Positions 20,060 to 31,661 of a stretch of DNA of 64,000 nucleotides are shown one piece after another. Numbering within the stretch: position 1 is the first letter of the stretch; each line of letters begins with the position of its first letter. The stretch comes from Taxillus chinensis (taxonomy: Eukaryota; Streptophyta; Magnoliopsida; Santalales; Loranthaceae), in assembly GCA_023512835.1 (NCBI GenBank), contig CM042091.1, forward strand, positions 39,632,107 through 39,696,106. Direction: 5' to 3'. The translations under genes were made by a program, and so were the position numbers. The notes below the pieces were generated by a model. It saw only the letters and a program-made list of their open reading frames with translations, had not been told where the DNA came from and ran no database searches.

Positions 20060-21410
20060 ATGGACGAAGGAACCGAGCATGAGCCGAGATTTCAGGGACG
20101 TTTGATAGTACCGCCCTCCTTACGCGAGGATGTGATGAGGGAGTTTCATCATTCCCGTTTGGCGTGCATCCAGGGAGGGACTAAGATGTATCATGCCGTG
20201 CGAGCACGGTTCTGGTGGCCAGGGTCGAAGAGGTGTATAGCCGAGTTTGTTTCCAGGTGCCTTACTTGTCAACAAGTAAAGGCAGAGCACCAACGACCTC
20301 TGGTCGATTCTGACCATTGCCTGTGGCCGAGTGGAAGTGGGAGCATATTACCATGGATTTTGTGACAGGACTTCCTACCACTTCGGGAGGAAGGATATGA
20401 TTTGGGTCATTGTAGACCGACCGACTAAATCGGCCCATTTCTTGGCTATTCGGGAGCGCGACTCCATTGGGACTTTGAGCCAGCTGTATGTTGATGAGAT
20501 TGTGCGATTGCATGGAGTGCCTTTGTCTATCGTTTCAGACAGAGATGCACGATTCACTTCTCGGTTTTGGAATGGTTTGCAAGAGGCATTGGGGACGCGG
20601 CTTAATTTGAGTATTGCTTTCCATCCTGAGACTGATGGACAATCGAGAGGACCATTCAAACGTTGGAAGACCTGTTGAGAGCTTGTGTGCTTGATTTTGG
20701 GGGATCATGGGCTTCTCACCTTCCTTTGGTAGAGTTTGCCTATAATAATAGTTACCAGGCTTCTATTGGGATGGCCCCGTTTGAGGCATTGTATGGCAGA
20801 CCTTGCCGATCTCCATTATGTTGGGCAGAAGCTGGAGAGGTCGCTATGTTGGGACCTCAATTGGTCCAAGAGGCCACGGCAAAAGTCCAACTGATTAGGC
20901 AGCGCCTTCTTACGGCCCAGAGTAGACAAAAGTCTTATGCGGATCGCCGACGCAGACCACTGGAGTTTTTGGTTGGAGACCATGTGTTTCTTCGTGTTTC
21001 TCCACGGAGAGGGCATAAGAGATTTGGAAAGGGATCCAAGTTATCTCCACGATACATTGGACCATTTGAGATTTTGAGTAAAGTTGGACCCGTCGCTTAT
21101 AGGTTGGCATTACCTCCCGTTTGAGCAGAGTTCATGATGTCTTCCATGTATCCCAGTTGCGGAAATACCATCCAGATCCCACACATGTGCTGGATTGGAG
21201 TACCCTGGATATTGGGGAGGACGTGACGATTGTTGAAGCACCAATCCGTATTTTGGATAGGTGCGTGAAGCAGCTACGCGGTAAGACTATTCCGTTGGTT
21301 CGGGTGTTGTGGAAACACCGCGGTATGGAGGAAGAGACTTGGGAACGTGAGGCTGAGATGCGTGCTCACTACCCGACCTGTTCGAGGACGAACAACCCTG
21401 AAGGGGGGAG
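20060..21410 (+). pseudogene. pol: G2 pol, second half: integrase with chromodomain-like tail
   Basis: Zinc-binding residues lie in 20130-20280 ([17 protein letters not shown] ... CLTC). The core shows [10 protein letters not shown] near 20350 with a shift (a GGGAGG run), [20 protein letters not shown] near 20530 (second Asp) and FHPETDGQ near 20620, just before another shift; the Glu region follows in the frame 20663-21124, which carries [20 protein letters not shown] and the [19 protein letters not shown] block. The tail 21121-21410 has [19 protein letters not shown] and [21 protein letters not shown], the chromodomain-like end, closing in CSRTNNPEGG where G1-type elements usually have a Tyr-Pro-containing end. 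Confidence 0.86.
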
Positions 21411-21549
21411 GAAGGCAAACATCAACATAGTCGGTACTTGTCCAACTGGTTGTTTGATGCGTGTATTCATTTGTGTTAGTGGTCTATTCTTTGGTTGTGG
21501 TTGTTGTTTCTTTTGATTCCAATTTTCTTTTCGAGGACGAAAAGTCTTT

Positions 21550-21562
21550 AAGGGGGAGAGGA
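21550..21562 (+). promoter_or_regulatory. G2 polypurine tract
   Basis: AAGGGGGAGAGGA directly before the 3' LTR, preceded by CGAGGACGAAAAGTCTTT as in G1. Confidence 0.9.
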
Positions 21563-21979
21563 TGTAAGGACCCGTATTTGAGGGGCCTTAGAGATAGCCT
21601 TGAGTTAGAGACCTTATTTTAACAAATGAATATCAAGCACAATGATGTGCTCATCAAATGGTGAATTTTGACTGTACTTGGACTAAATTTGGGATTTTAG
21701 GCCCTGAGGGGTATTTTTGGGATTTCACAAATAATTTTATATTTACTTTTAAATTACCTGGGTTTGTATTTTGAGCTTTGGGCCTCCCTTCAAGGGAAAA
21801 ACCCAATATGAGAGATAGTGGGCTGTTTTGCCTTTCTTCTTGGGTTTACTTAACCATTGGGCTGCATTTGGTCTTGGGCTTCAAAAAAAAAAATAAAAAA
21901 AAAAAAAATAAAATAAAATAGGAGAAAAGAAAAGGGGACCAAACCCTACCTTCCCTGCAGCCGTCACACACATACACGC

Positions 21980-22036
<57 letters not shown>

Positions 22037-23888
22037 CGATCCCGAGGGAGACGACCCAGAGTGGAGGGGTTTCGACGATCAAGGATCTCCTACGAGACGA
22101 CGGGAGGCCGAGGCGTTGAGGCGGCGGGGATACGGATCGCTCCATTCTTTTCACCTAATCTTTTCTCGCAAAACTTGAGGTAGGGATTTCAAGTTTTTTC
22201 TATTTGCCGTCTCTCTCTTAGATTTCTAGAATAATATTTATGTGACGATCCGGGATGTTGAGAAGGGACCTTTTATATATATATTGAGTTTCTAAATTCT
22301 ACCTTGAGCCTATGGATTGATCCGGGGTTTTGTCCGGGTTTTCTAAATTTCCGTTTCGTGTGAGATTATTTATACTTTTGGGTTAGGGGTCATTTGTATA
22401 CCCATTGTCTTGGGATTATTTAGATGAAAAGTTTTGGGAAAACCCTGTATTTGGCTTGGCTAAGGCCTCGCAGTCTGGGAAATCATGAGAGTGAGGCCAG
22501 GAGTTGGTTTTAGACCCGGTTTATGGGCTTAGAACCTCAATAACTTCTAAACTAAGACGAATTTGAGGTTGGTTCTTTAGGGAAAAATGATTAGAATGAC
22601 AAAAGGAAGGTTTTGGAGCCTGCACGTGAAAAAGCCTTTTTCACTTGCAGATTCATTCTTGCTCCAAATAGCCCCAAATTTTAGGTGGAGCTTCCTTAGA
22701 GGCATATGAGTTGAAATACCTCTGCACGTGAAAATGACCTTTTCACGTGCAACCTTGTTTTTGGCTAAAAATCATCCCTGAACCTTCTGGGACGGTTAGA
22801 ATGATGTTTGGAGTTAATTTGCCTCGCACGTGAGAATAGGTTGTCACGTGCAGCTTGTTTTGAGCTTCCCTTGAGGTGGATAAGCCTCCTTTGAAAGGTG
22901 GTTGATGATCCAGACAATGAGAGTGAGATATGAGTGGACTTTAGGGACCATGAGGAGTCAGGTGATGTTATATGTGATGACTTGATTGTTCTGAGACTAT
23001 CTGTTGTTTTACATTCTGAGTTGAGTTTTCGTATGCTGAATGAGTTGCATATTTGTACTGTGTTTGTTGAATTATGTTTATTGAGTTGAGATTGTTGAGT
23101 TGCATATGTTGAAATGTGTATGTTGAGCACCCCAGAAACGCGGGGAGTTGAGATAAGAACCCCAGAAACGCAGGGAATTGGATGGAGTTTGGGACAGTCA
23201 TTATCTTGTACCCCTTGAGATGAGATTCACATTTGCCTGGTGTGGCATGTCACGTCGCCGTGGTGGCGGGGTGTCCTCTGCCCTCCTGTGCAGGCAGAGG
23301 TATGAGGCGTGTTTACTGGGTGATGATTTTTTTTTTTTTTTTTAGCTTAAGTCACTACACGAGCACATGCATCCACTTGACATGCATAGTTTTTAGAGTG
23401 GGACGGGATTGGGGAGACTTGATCCCTACTGAGCTGTGGTGTGCTCACCCCTCCTATGAACCTGTTCTTTGCGGGACCTAGCGGGCGATAGGCGGAAGAG
23501 GCCGAGTTGGTAGGCCGGCGAGGCCGTATGGCCTTATACATGCATTTGGTTATTTCGTTGTATTTGAGATTCTCGTTTGCTTAAACTGTGTACCCTGGTT
23601 TTATTATTGGGAGCTTGTTCCCTGGTGGGTTGTAAAAGAGTTTGAAACCTCTGAGCGATGTAATTGATGTTTTGGGTTGTGAATACCATATGTATGTATA
23701 TTGTGGTGGTGTGGTTGGCATGGAAACAGGTACGTGCCCCTTGGCACGTTGACTTGTGTTACAGGGATAGGACAGCACCCGCGGTAGGTGTCCTCACTTT
23801 GGTGTTTACACCGAACCCTTGACCTTTCGGGTGCGGGCATGGGCAGTCATTAACCATTTCCAGGGAGAAGGAAATTTGGGGCGTGACA
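21563..23888 (+). repeat. G2 3' LTR
   Basis: 2,326 bp, partner of 13770-16098. CACGTG modules lie at 22620-22650, 22723-22751 and 22825-22852, and a GA tract at about 21981-22032. It ends at GCGTGACA (23888), followed by the second TCCGG and the last nine bases of G1. Confidence 0.92.
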
Positions 23889-23907
23889 TCCGGGGCGTGA
23901 CAGTAAC

Positions 23908-24840
23908 TAATGCACCAACGGATACTTTCCCTAAATGCCTATACTTCCCTATGAAGACTTTTAAAATGTTTATATGTAGCATGTTAAGAATGAAATGCTT
24001 TTAGAACCAATGGTTACTCATTAATCTCATGCATAAAACTCATGTACTTGGAGTGATATCATCATGTGTTTGAACGGAGGCTTGGATCTCTAATGAATTA
24101 ACAACTTTTGAATAAATAACTTAATTCCTTAAATGAGTGAGAACATAACTTTTCTGAGAGCCATATATTTTGTTGAGTGTTCACTTCACGGAATGTAAAC
24201 TTGAATAAGTATTTTTATAGTTCTACAATGGTGAATTGGATAGTTGGAATGGTGGAGTTAGAGTCATAGCCCACTTACTTAGAATAAGTACAATGTTCTG
24301 ATTTGTATAAAGTGTGTTAAAGATCAAACAACTTGTACAGAGATTATGTAAAAGTGTGCTTGTGAAAAAAAAGGTTATGGATTGTGGAGATGTATAATCC
24401 ATCAAGGAAAACCTTGTAAGGTTATATAGACTACCTGCTTTTGCTCATTGTGAGATTACAAGGAATTAGGAAATTTGTTTTAGAATGTTGGTGGTTCAAT
24501 TGCTTCTTAATCTTTTATAAAGAGAACACATGATTGTTGGATTGAGAATGTAAAACTTCATGCATGATATTAAGAGTTGAACCATATATCTTATGAATAT
24601 CTCATTCTCTTCACATGCTCTTATAACCAGATCAATGTCTTTATTTTACTATGCTTCATAATTTTATTTGCCTCGGGATGAGCAAATTCTAAGTGTGGAG
24701 TTGTTGTTAGGGGGTTCTTTGAATGATAGTTTGATGTCAAATAAAGGAGTATTATATGTAAATAATCATGATTTTACCTTTATTTTGATATAATTGATTA
24801 ATTAATGAACTAACCCCTAACATAGTGAATATAGAGACTT
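23908..24840 (+). repeat. Athila-like 3' non-coding end (fragment)
   Basis: AATCCATCAAGG followed by ACCTTGTAAGGTTAT (24395-24425) matches the 3' untranslated part of the Athila element at 53140-53182. The run GCCTCGGGATGAGCAAATTC then TAAGTGTGGAG (about 24670-24702) parallels the Athila run GAGGACAAGCAAAGGTTCAAG before its polypurine tract. TGTTGTTAGGGGG at about 24704 would then be an LTR start, cut short near 24840. Only the tail of an older element is left. Confidence 0.5.
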
Positions 24841-24845
24841 TTGTA

Positions 24846-26072
24846 TTATTTATGTTGTTTTTGATTGAAGAACAGGCTATTAAGTGTTTTCCTATTAGGA
24901 CAGTCTTTCATCATATGACCTCTTCCTCTACATTTAAAGCATTCAATGTCCCTAGTTCTAAGAGTAAGGTTAGCAGTACTCCCTTTAAATCCATTAAAGG
25001 GACTAGTTAAGGCTCGAGGTGGTGTACTTCTTTTCTGCCAAGCTTGCTCCAAATGTGGCTCTCTTTGTGAAGACTCCCATCCATAGGATTAAGAGTTACG
25101 TCCTTGCTGGTTTCTCCATGTTTTGAATGTTCCACTTGAGCTCCTGTTTCCTTGGTTTCTAGCCTTTGTCTTTCTTTCCACTTTTATTGCTAAGTGTAGC
25201 AATTTTTTCATGGAGCTATATGGATACAAGTCAACTTCATTAGCCAAAGCTGAATTGATAATTCTTAGATACCTTGCCATGGTTGTCTCTTCATCTTTAA
25301 TCACATTGTAGGTCTCTTCTGCACTCATTGACCCTTTTCTCAAATTCTTCAATCTTTGCCTTAGGTCCCTTGTATGATGTTGGGGCAAAAATCTAGCTCT
25401 CATCAAAGCTTTCATTTGCTCCCATGTGGCCACGTCTGGGTCAAGTACTCTTCTTCTTTCCTTGACCAAGTTGTCCCACCATATGAGGGCATAGCCATTG
25501 AACTCCAATGCAGCTAACTAGACCTTTTTATGCTCAGCAAAGCTGTGACATGTCCAAATTTGTTCTATCTTGGTCTCCCACTCCATGTATACATATGGAT
25601 CACACTTGCCTTCAAAACTTGAGATCTTTACTTTGATCTTCCCAATACTATCTTGCTCTGGCTCACGTCCTCTTCTAGTTTGGTAGCCCCTAGGTGGCTC
25701 AGCTTGCTAACCCTTCATACTTCAACCCATTATGAGCATGGATTGGAGGGTCATGGTGAGGAGCAGCGCCTTGTGGTCTTCCAAAGCGAGGCACGATGCC
25801 TAGTGGGGCTTGATGGTACTCGCCCCGAGCAAGTGTCATAGGCACTCCTTCGATCTGGTAGGGGAGCTCTTGGAGCCACATTGGAAGGGCCTCTGGTCTC
25901 AGCGTAAGTACCTAAAGGAATAGGGGCTGGTGGTGCTAGACTTGACTCCAAAACAGCCATTCGAGCGGTCAAGCGGCCTAAGTTGTCCGACATGGTTTTG
26001 AGCATATTGAAAATCTCCTGGTAGTATTGGTGTGGGGCTCCATGGAAATGGAGGACTTGGTGACCTAGACAT
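24846..26072 (-). pseudogene. gag: Ty3/gypsy-type gag, frame-broken
   Basis: Start at 26072 (MSRSPSPPFPW), with a shift near 26010 into LKTMSDNLGRLTARMAVLES. The capsid region (25089-25508) has WWDNLVKERRR, TWEQMKALMRARFLPQHH and DLRQRLKNLRKGSMSAEE, typical of plant gypsy gag. One CCHC knuckle, CFKCRGRGHMMKDC, lies at about 24900-24945. The reading frame runs out at 24846 where the sequence changes to Athila-like material, so protease and polymerase are missing. It belongs to an older minus-strand element whose primer site is at 27263. The lineage within gypsy is not clear. Confidence 0.78.
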
Positions 26073-27262
26073 TTTCAAAAGAAGACTAACATTGAAATAA
26101 ATCATATTAGAGAAATCAAAAATCACCTCACTAGTGCTTCATTCTTATGTTTGATCTCTCTCTCCCAATCGTTGTTGATGTAATCTTTCTTAATGGATGA
26201 TTGTTTTATATGGATCAACTAACCCACGTGAGAAAGGTGTTCTAAGCCAGCAATCGCCAAGAAATGGTGAGTTATAGAAAGGATAAGCATGACAGAGGAT
26301 GTAAACAAGCAAAAACTCAATGAAAGAAGAAGAACAAGACTCAAGAAGACAGTTGCAACAATGTAATACAATTAGACATAGTATACTCAACCAATCCGAA
26401 CTCAAGAAGAATTACACCTTACTTATCTTAACTTGAACCAATAGAGATTGGATGGGTGGGGTTCGAGGCTAGGGTACGGCTAGGGCTTATAGGACTCCTT
26501 GGTGTCTCTGATGGCTCTTGGCAATCCCTTTGATTTTCACTTGAGCATTGACTAAGTACAGACTACTATGAAATGATTATAACTTAGGATAATCTGAAAT
26601 ACAAATAAAATGCTGAAATGAAACTTGAATTTCTTTTCTTTTCTTTTCTTTTTCTTTTTTTCCTTTTTTTTTTGTTTTGTCTCAGAAATAAATAAAATAC
26701 ATAAATGAAACTTAGAATATAAGAAATAAGAAATTGACTTCTGATCACAGATTGGACTCCCTGATTTTGAGGAGTGATTATAAACACTACAAATTGAATC
26801 TCCCTAATTTATAGGAGCAGTTATAACATATGCAAATTAAATCTCCTTGATTTAGGAGCAGTTATAATAACTATAAATTGAATCTTTTCAAAATTGGCGT
26901 TTAATGTTGAGAATATATGTGGGAAATGCTTAATTTGTAGGGCACAATTAACACTTAGTCTTGGAAGTCAACCTGGTTGGTTTTTGCAAGGGGTGGGCAT
27001 TTTTTTTCTTCTAAATGGTGAAGGGTAGGAATGGTGGTTTGCGTTTGAACAAGGCTAGCACAAGTGTTTGATGGTGGTTCAAGATGATGTAGGTGAGGGA
27101 AGGTGTTCCAATCTCCAAAAACCACAAGCAATCCAAGCAAAGCACAACAATAGACAATTGAAATGACTCAAAACATAGATGATTCGATGCAAACAAAGAA
27201 AATTCAGACTGAAATGAAAGACTCCATATGAATAAAACAAAGTGGCCAGTGAGGTGAACTTG
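26073..27262 (-). other. Leader of the minus-strand gypsy element
   Basis: About 1.2 kb of AT-rich non-coding sequence between the primer site and gag. It holds a T/C run at about 26635-26670 and three short direct repeats with AATTGAATCTCC or AAATTAAATCTCC (about 26790-26880). No gene seen. Confidence 0.5.
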
Positions 27263-27274
27263 GCTCTGATACCA
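27263..27274 (-). promoter_or_regulatory. Primer-binding site (initiator Met-tRNA)
   Basis: Minus strand TGGTATCAGAGC, exact, six bases from the LTR edge at 27281. Confidence 0.85.
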
Positions 27275-27280
27275 ATTTGA

Positions 27281-28141
27281 TGTGGGTTGAGCCACACAAA
27301 CTGTCGATCTAGACACTAAACTTTGACACGACTCAAACAAGAACACAACAATGGAGGTTAACTCTGAAAAATAAAAATAAAAACAGAAACAAAAGGAATA
27401 GCAAGTAGAACCAAATCAAACAATGGAACAACACTTCTTCTATGAATCAAGAACTGACCAACTGATAAAGAGACCCCACTGATTACAACCTTACACATTG
27501 GACATGGTAGCCAAGCACAAGGAGGAGGCTTATAGAGGCTTGAAAACAACAATCTCTAAGGAGATTGACACAATCAAGATCAACTAAGCAAGATCAATCA
27601 ACAATGCACTCTTCTCTAAAAAAAAAAAGCTTTCTTTTGATAGAAAAGATAAAACAATTCTCAATTCTCAGGAAAAGAATGTTTGCCTCTAATACATGCT
27701 AAGAAGGGTTTTTTATAGGCCTAAAGTTGACCCCACTTTCCTAATAAAAAAAATACTAAAAAAATTCAAAATAAAGAAATTGTCTTAAAACACACAAGAC
27801 AAATAGCAATTTGTTCAATCACTTCATGGGGTCTTCACAAGATGCAATGGCCACCATAGACTTGATGGGTAGATCGTTGATAGATGGCTCAGAGAAGGCT
27901 GCTAACATGGAAGGCTCCTTGGATAAAAAAGAAGGGTATCACTTTGTCCAATTCTCACTAGATCTCCTTACCCCTTGCCCTAGTGATAGGACCATCAAAT
28001 GTAGGAATAGGTGATCCCTTATCAAGAATGGGCATGCAACATGCAGTATGAGCAATAGATCTACGAGATATGAGCAAATTAATCCATCTTCTATACTTCC
28101 GCAAATTAATGGCAGGAAGTCAATTTGTTGGGATGGACAAC
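27281..28141 (-). repeat. 5' LTR of the minus-strand gypsy element (outer edge uncertain)
   Basis: The inner edge is fixed by the primer site (minus strand ends ...CTCAACCCACA). A TATA box is visible on the minus strand at 27711-27717 (CTATAAAAAACC). The outer edge is a guess at GGATGGACAACA (28141), which would make the minus strand start TGTTGTCC. No second copy is in the window, so the 3' end is lost. Confidence 0.5.
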
Positions 28142-28309
28142 AACGCGCACATGCACTTGAACATTAAATTAATATCTCACATGCACTAAAATATAAATTA
28201 ATCAACTCTTACAAAAAGCAAGGAATTGGAACTCCTAGGAAAATACATATTGAATTCTGACATGCAAAATAGAATAACTTTTGAAGAATTAACTCAAGAG
28301 TTCCAACGC

Positions 28310-28722
28310 TAGTGAGAGAAACTGTGAGAATACTTACAAGGTATTGTGCATGTGAAGAACAAAGAATAAGATCAATCTTTGAAGATCATTCAACATATCT
28401 TGTTCAAAGATCCAACACAACCATCTTGTTAATCTCTACATTATTCATCCACAATCAACAATGTATTGTTGAATATTCCTATACGGGGTTTATCTTTTTA
28501 TATTAACGTCGGTTGGACTATTCATATATGATTTGAGGTCTTTCACGCCAAGGTCATTAACTTATCTCAGATCTGTCTGTTAGCTCATTAAACTCTTATA
28601 CTATTTTGTCCACTTCTCCATTATTATCCAATAATAGTCAGTCTCTATAATCATCTTTCTATTATTTTCATTAGCTTCCGCGAAAAACATCTATTCACTC
28701 CCCTCTAGACTCACTTTGGGAC
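28310..28722 (+). repeat. SIRE-like LTR end (fragment)
   Basis: Ends CTATTCACTCCCCTCTAGAC followed by TCACTTTGGGACC, close to the end block of the copia LTRs elsewhere in the window, in plus orientation. No primer site follows. The left limit is arbitrary. Confidence 0.5.
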
Positions 28723-30168
28723 CTACAGTCCCCATAGTCAACTGTGGCATCCATGGAGTTTAAATATTTAAAATGACATTTAAATGGGAAGACTTCGAAT
28801 TCCAACAAAAAAGGAGTCTCAATGTTGTGTTGGTAACATTTACTATGCTTGGAAAAGGGTTTTATAGAGTCCCAATGTTGTACTGGTTCAATAGATATAT
28901 TTGGGGAAAAATCATGAGGATAGAGGCCTTAGATGATGCGTTGGACACTGGTTGGATGTCCTAGATTAGAAACCCGATCTTATTATGACTTTATTGGAGT
29001 CGGTTTAAGAATCTGGACCTTTGGAGTCATTTCTAAACCTATGGAACAATTGTTTTGGATTTCTGGGTTTTTTCGAATCTTTGGAGCAGTTCTAGAGTCT
29101 TAGTTTAAGTAAATATGTCTGGATTTGACCGAGTTTGACCTTCGAATTTCACCTCCAAATCATTTAGAGTTATTTCGGATCATTGGGCATATTCCAGATC
29201 ATCGGATGCTTATTCTGGATCTTTTGGGCTTATTTTGGATTTGACCATTGACCTTCGGATCATCTAGAGTTATTCCGGATTTTCTAGGCTTATTCTGGAT
29301 TTGACCAAGAGTCTCGGCCTAAGGAATCTATATACGAATCTAGATCTTCCAATATCCCAGATTTCAAAGTTTCAGATTTCTAGATTTCGTATCATTCCAA
29401 AATTCTAACATTGGGCTCAATTGTGAGCTAGCAAACTTGAGCTTCATTGGGCCTCCTTTGTTCTCATTTTCTATGTAAGGAAATTGTCTTTGTATATATA
29501 TTGGACCAAAGAGAAGCAAAATTATCCATGTGGGACAAGCATGTATGTGAAGAAGCAAAATCATGAAAAATGAGGCAAATGTTTGGAGCAAATTCATAAA
29601 TTTCTCCACAGAGCTTGAATTATAGTCAAATTAGTCTTATTTTGCTCAAAAATCTGTTGCCTATCTTCTAAAATTGGACTCATTCAAAAAGGATCATCCA
29701 TTTAGGATAAAAGTTGGAAAAACCGCAGAGGTACATGACAAAGTGAACATTCTATTCGTTAGTTTCAAAAAATTATAACTAATTGCATACAAATTGGAAT
29801 GACCTCAAATTAGTTGGAAATGATATACAAATATGTTATCTAACCAACTCAATTGACCTTACTCGATTCCAAGTAAGTATTGAGAAAGTTATTAGCAAAA
29901 CAAGGCGCTACACACCGACTGTCCCACTCAAACTTGATTACTAACTTCAAAAAATCATAACTAATTGTATAGAGACTAGGATAACATCAAACCAATTGGA
30001 AATGATAGATAATGATGTTAGCTAACCAATGCAAGTGACGTTTTTTATACTTTTGTTATAATCTCTTCATTTTTCTCAGAATCAAGTATGGTCAAGTACA
30101 TTATTTTTCAGATTTCAGCGTCTATCATTCAGTGCTTGCCTTGGGGCATTTTAAGGTCTCCCAAAGTG
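28723..30168. other. Degenerate AT-rich stretch with two repeat patches
   Basis: 29090-29340 holds five or more copies of a TTATTCTGGAT(C/T) ... GGGCTTATT pattern with GGATTTGACC, matching the reverse complement of 4440-4570. 29750-30060 holds two copies, about 180 bp apart, of a unit with CAAAAAAT(T/C)ATAACTAATTG and AATTGGAAATGATA. No gene is supported. Confidence 0.5.
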
Positions 30169-31117
30169 GTTCTTAGTCTTGTGGTCTTTTTCCCAAGTAC
30201 GGTTGCGATCTAACTCAATAAAAATGGGGATCAAGAATACTCTTACATTTTATTGGTTGTGGATTAATTGTCTAAATGGGTTGAAGCCAGTGCAATGCCG
30301 GCCAACGATGCTAGAACAATCACTTAATTCTGACTCAAGAATATTTTTAGTTACATTGGATCACCTCGCGCTATTATTAGTGATGAGGGAACTCATTTTT
30401 GTAATAGGTTATTTGACAAATTATTGAAGAAATATGGAGTACAACATCGAAAGACATTAGCATACCATCCTCAAGCTAATGACCAAGCTGAAGTATCTAA
30501 TCATGAGATTAAGCAAATATTGGAAAAGACAGTTAGCAACAATAGAAAGGATTGGTCTTTTAAATCTGATGAGGCATTATGGGCTTACAGAACTGCCTTC
30601 AAGACTCCAATAGGCATGTCACCGTATCGATAGGTAGATGGTAAGGCTTGTCATCTGACGGTGGAGCTTGAACACAAAGCATATTAGGCAGTGCAGAAGA
30701 TAAACTTGGACTCACAACTTGGTTGGAGAGCTGAGGTTGTTGCAATTAAACGAGTTGGAAGAGTTCTGATATGAAGCTTACGAAAATTCAAAATTTTATA
30801 AGGCCAAGAATAAGGCTTGGCATGATAGAAGGATTCTACCAATTAAATTTCAACCAAGATAGCAAGTCTTGTTATTTGACTCTCGATTGAAATTATTTCC
30901 AAGGAAATTGAGATCAAAGTGGATGGGACCATATATCGTATATAAGGTGTTCCCATATGGAAGTTTGGAGCTAAAACTGATTCGGGGCATATTTTTAAGG
31001 TTAATGGGCAAAGAGTCTAACCATATTTTGATCAGAACGAAGTTCAAATTTTTAAAGTTTATTAGTTTAAATGTTGATGGAAGGATGGTCGAGCTAATCA
31101 ACGTAAACAAGCACTAA
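30169..31117 (+). pseudogene. Athila-like integrase remnant
   Basis: Integrase core pieces in several frames: a shifted SKWVEAS motif near 30275, [13 protein letters not shown] near 30390, then the open frame 30424-30633 with [18 protein letters not shown] and [20 protein letters not shown] (Glu of the triad), [17 protein letters not shown]. Weak matches continue to about 31117 ([20 protein letters not shown]). It matches the younger Athila integrase at 48.3-49.1 kb but is AT-rich and full of stops. Gag, protease and reverse transcriptase are absent to the left. Confidence 0.8.
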
Positions 31118-31656
31118 ATGGGAGGCAACACATTCATTTAATTTTGCCTTGTGTTTTAGAGTGGGGATTTTTGATCTGCATAAAAAAATTTGACTTGAGT
31201 TGTCGTGCTCTTGAGCGCCCCTCGAGTGATCGGGCAGTTTGGTTCAGGCTCTCCGGCATTTAGGCATGGTACTGAGGCATTCAGGCGTCCCTCTTATGAA
31301 ATTAAATTAGGTCAAAGGCATCTTTCGGGAAGTCTAGCTCCTTCTCTATTGTTCTAGTGCTTCTGATGACCCTAGAAACGACATTTATTCTTGCGATTTG
31401 CATTTGTTTGCTCTCCTTTCAGCTCCTCATGTATGTAGTGATCAAATCTTGTGGGCTTTCTAGTTCTGATGTGAGAGAAATCAAAGCGTGAACATGGATC
31501 TTCACCACACTGTTCTTCTTTTCATTTTTGGGTGTGCAAATCTATTTGTGAACGATTCTTTGTAAGTTGTTATGCTGTTGAGTGTGATTTTTCTCTTTGC
31601 TAATTGATAATTGCAAGTATAGAACCCTGGAGTGATAAATTGTAGTAGTAATTTTG
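31118..31656 (+). other. Downstream region of the Athila-like remnant
   Basis: Begins TGGGAGGCAACACATTCATTT, as the Athila element does after its integrase (49204, TGGGAGGCAACCCATGG). The rest is unique-looking, with no ORF of note. It ends at the GGTGG target of C1. Confidence 0.5.
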
Positions 31657-31661
31657 GGTGG

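Larger units (their letters stand above)
13770..23888 (+). mobile_element. G2: Ty3/gypsy Tekay-type chromovirus inserted in the G1 3' LTR
   Basis: 10,119 bp, flanked by TCCGG (13765-13769 and 23889-23893). LTRs are 2,329 and 2,326 bp, with a primer site, gag, PR-RT-RH-INT, chromodomain-like tail and polypurine tract. The proteins are close to G1 (for example [20 protein letters not shown] is identical), yet the LTRs resemble G1 only at TGTAAGGACCCGTA, the shared 26-bp block and the GGGGCGTGACA end. It is therefore a different Tekay family. It is younger than G1 because it lies inside it. Confidence 0.92.
4931..23902 (+). mobile_element. G1: Ty3/gypsy Tekay-type chromovirus, interrupted by G2
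   Basis: The duplicated target GTAAC (4926-4930 and 23903-23907) brackets an element with two LTRs, an initiator-Met primer site, gag, protease, reverse transcriptase, RNase H, integrase with a chromodomain-like tail, and a polypurine tract. Removing G2 and its target copy leaves about 8.85 kb. The order PR-RT-RH-INT makes it Ty3/gypsy. The integrase tail ([18 protein letters not shown]) and the CGAGGACGAAAAGTCTTAA run before the 3' LTR fit Tekay/Del. Several frameshifts make it non-autonomous as read, but it was complete in layout before G2 landed. Confidence 0.9.

Noticed and set aside
24223..24405. Small ORFs in 23.9-24.8 kb
   Set aside because: AT-rich, short and without motifs; the stretch is better explained as an Athila-like 3' end.
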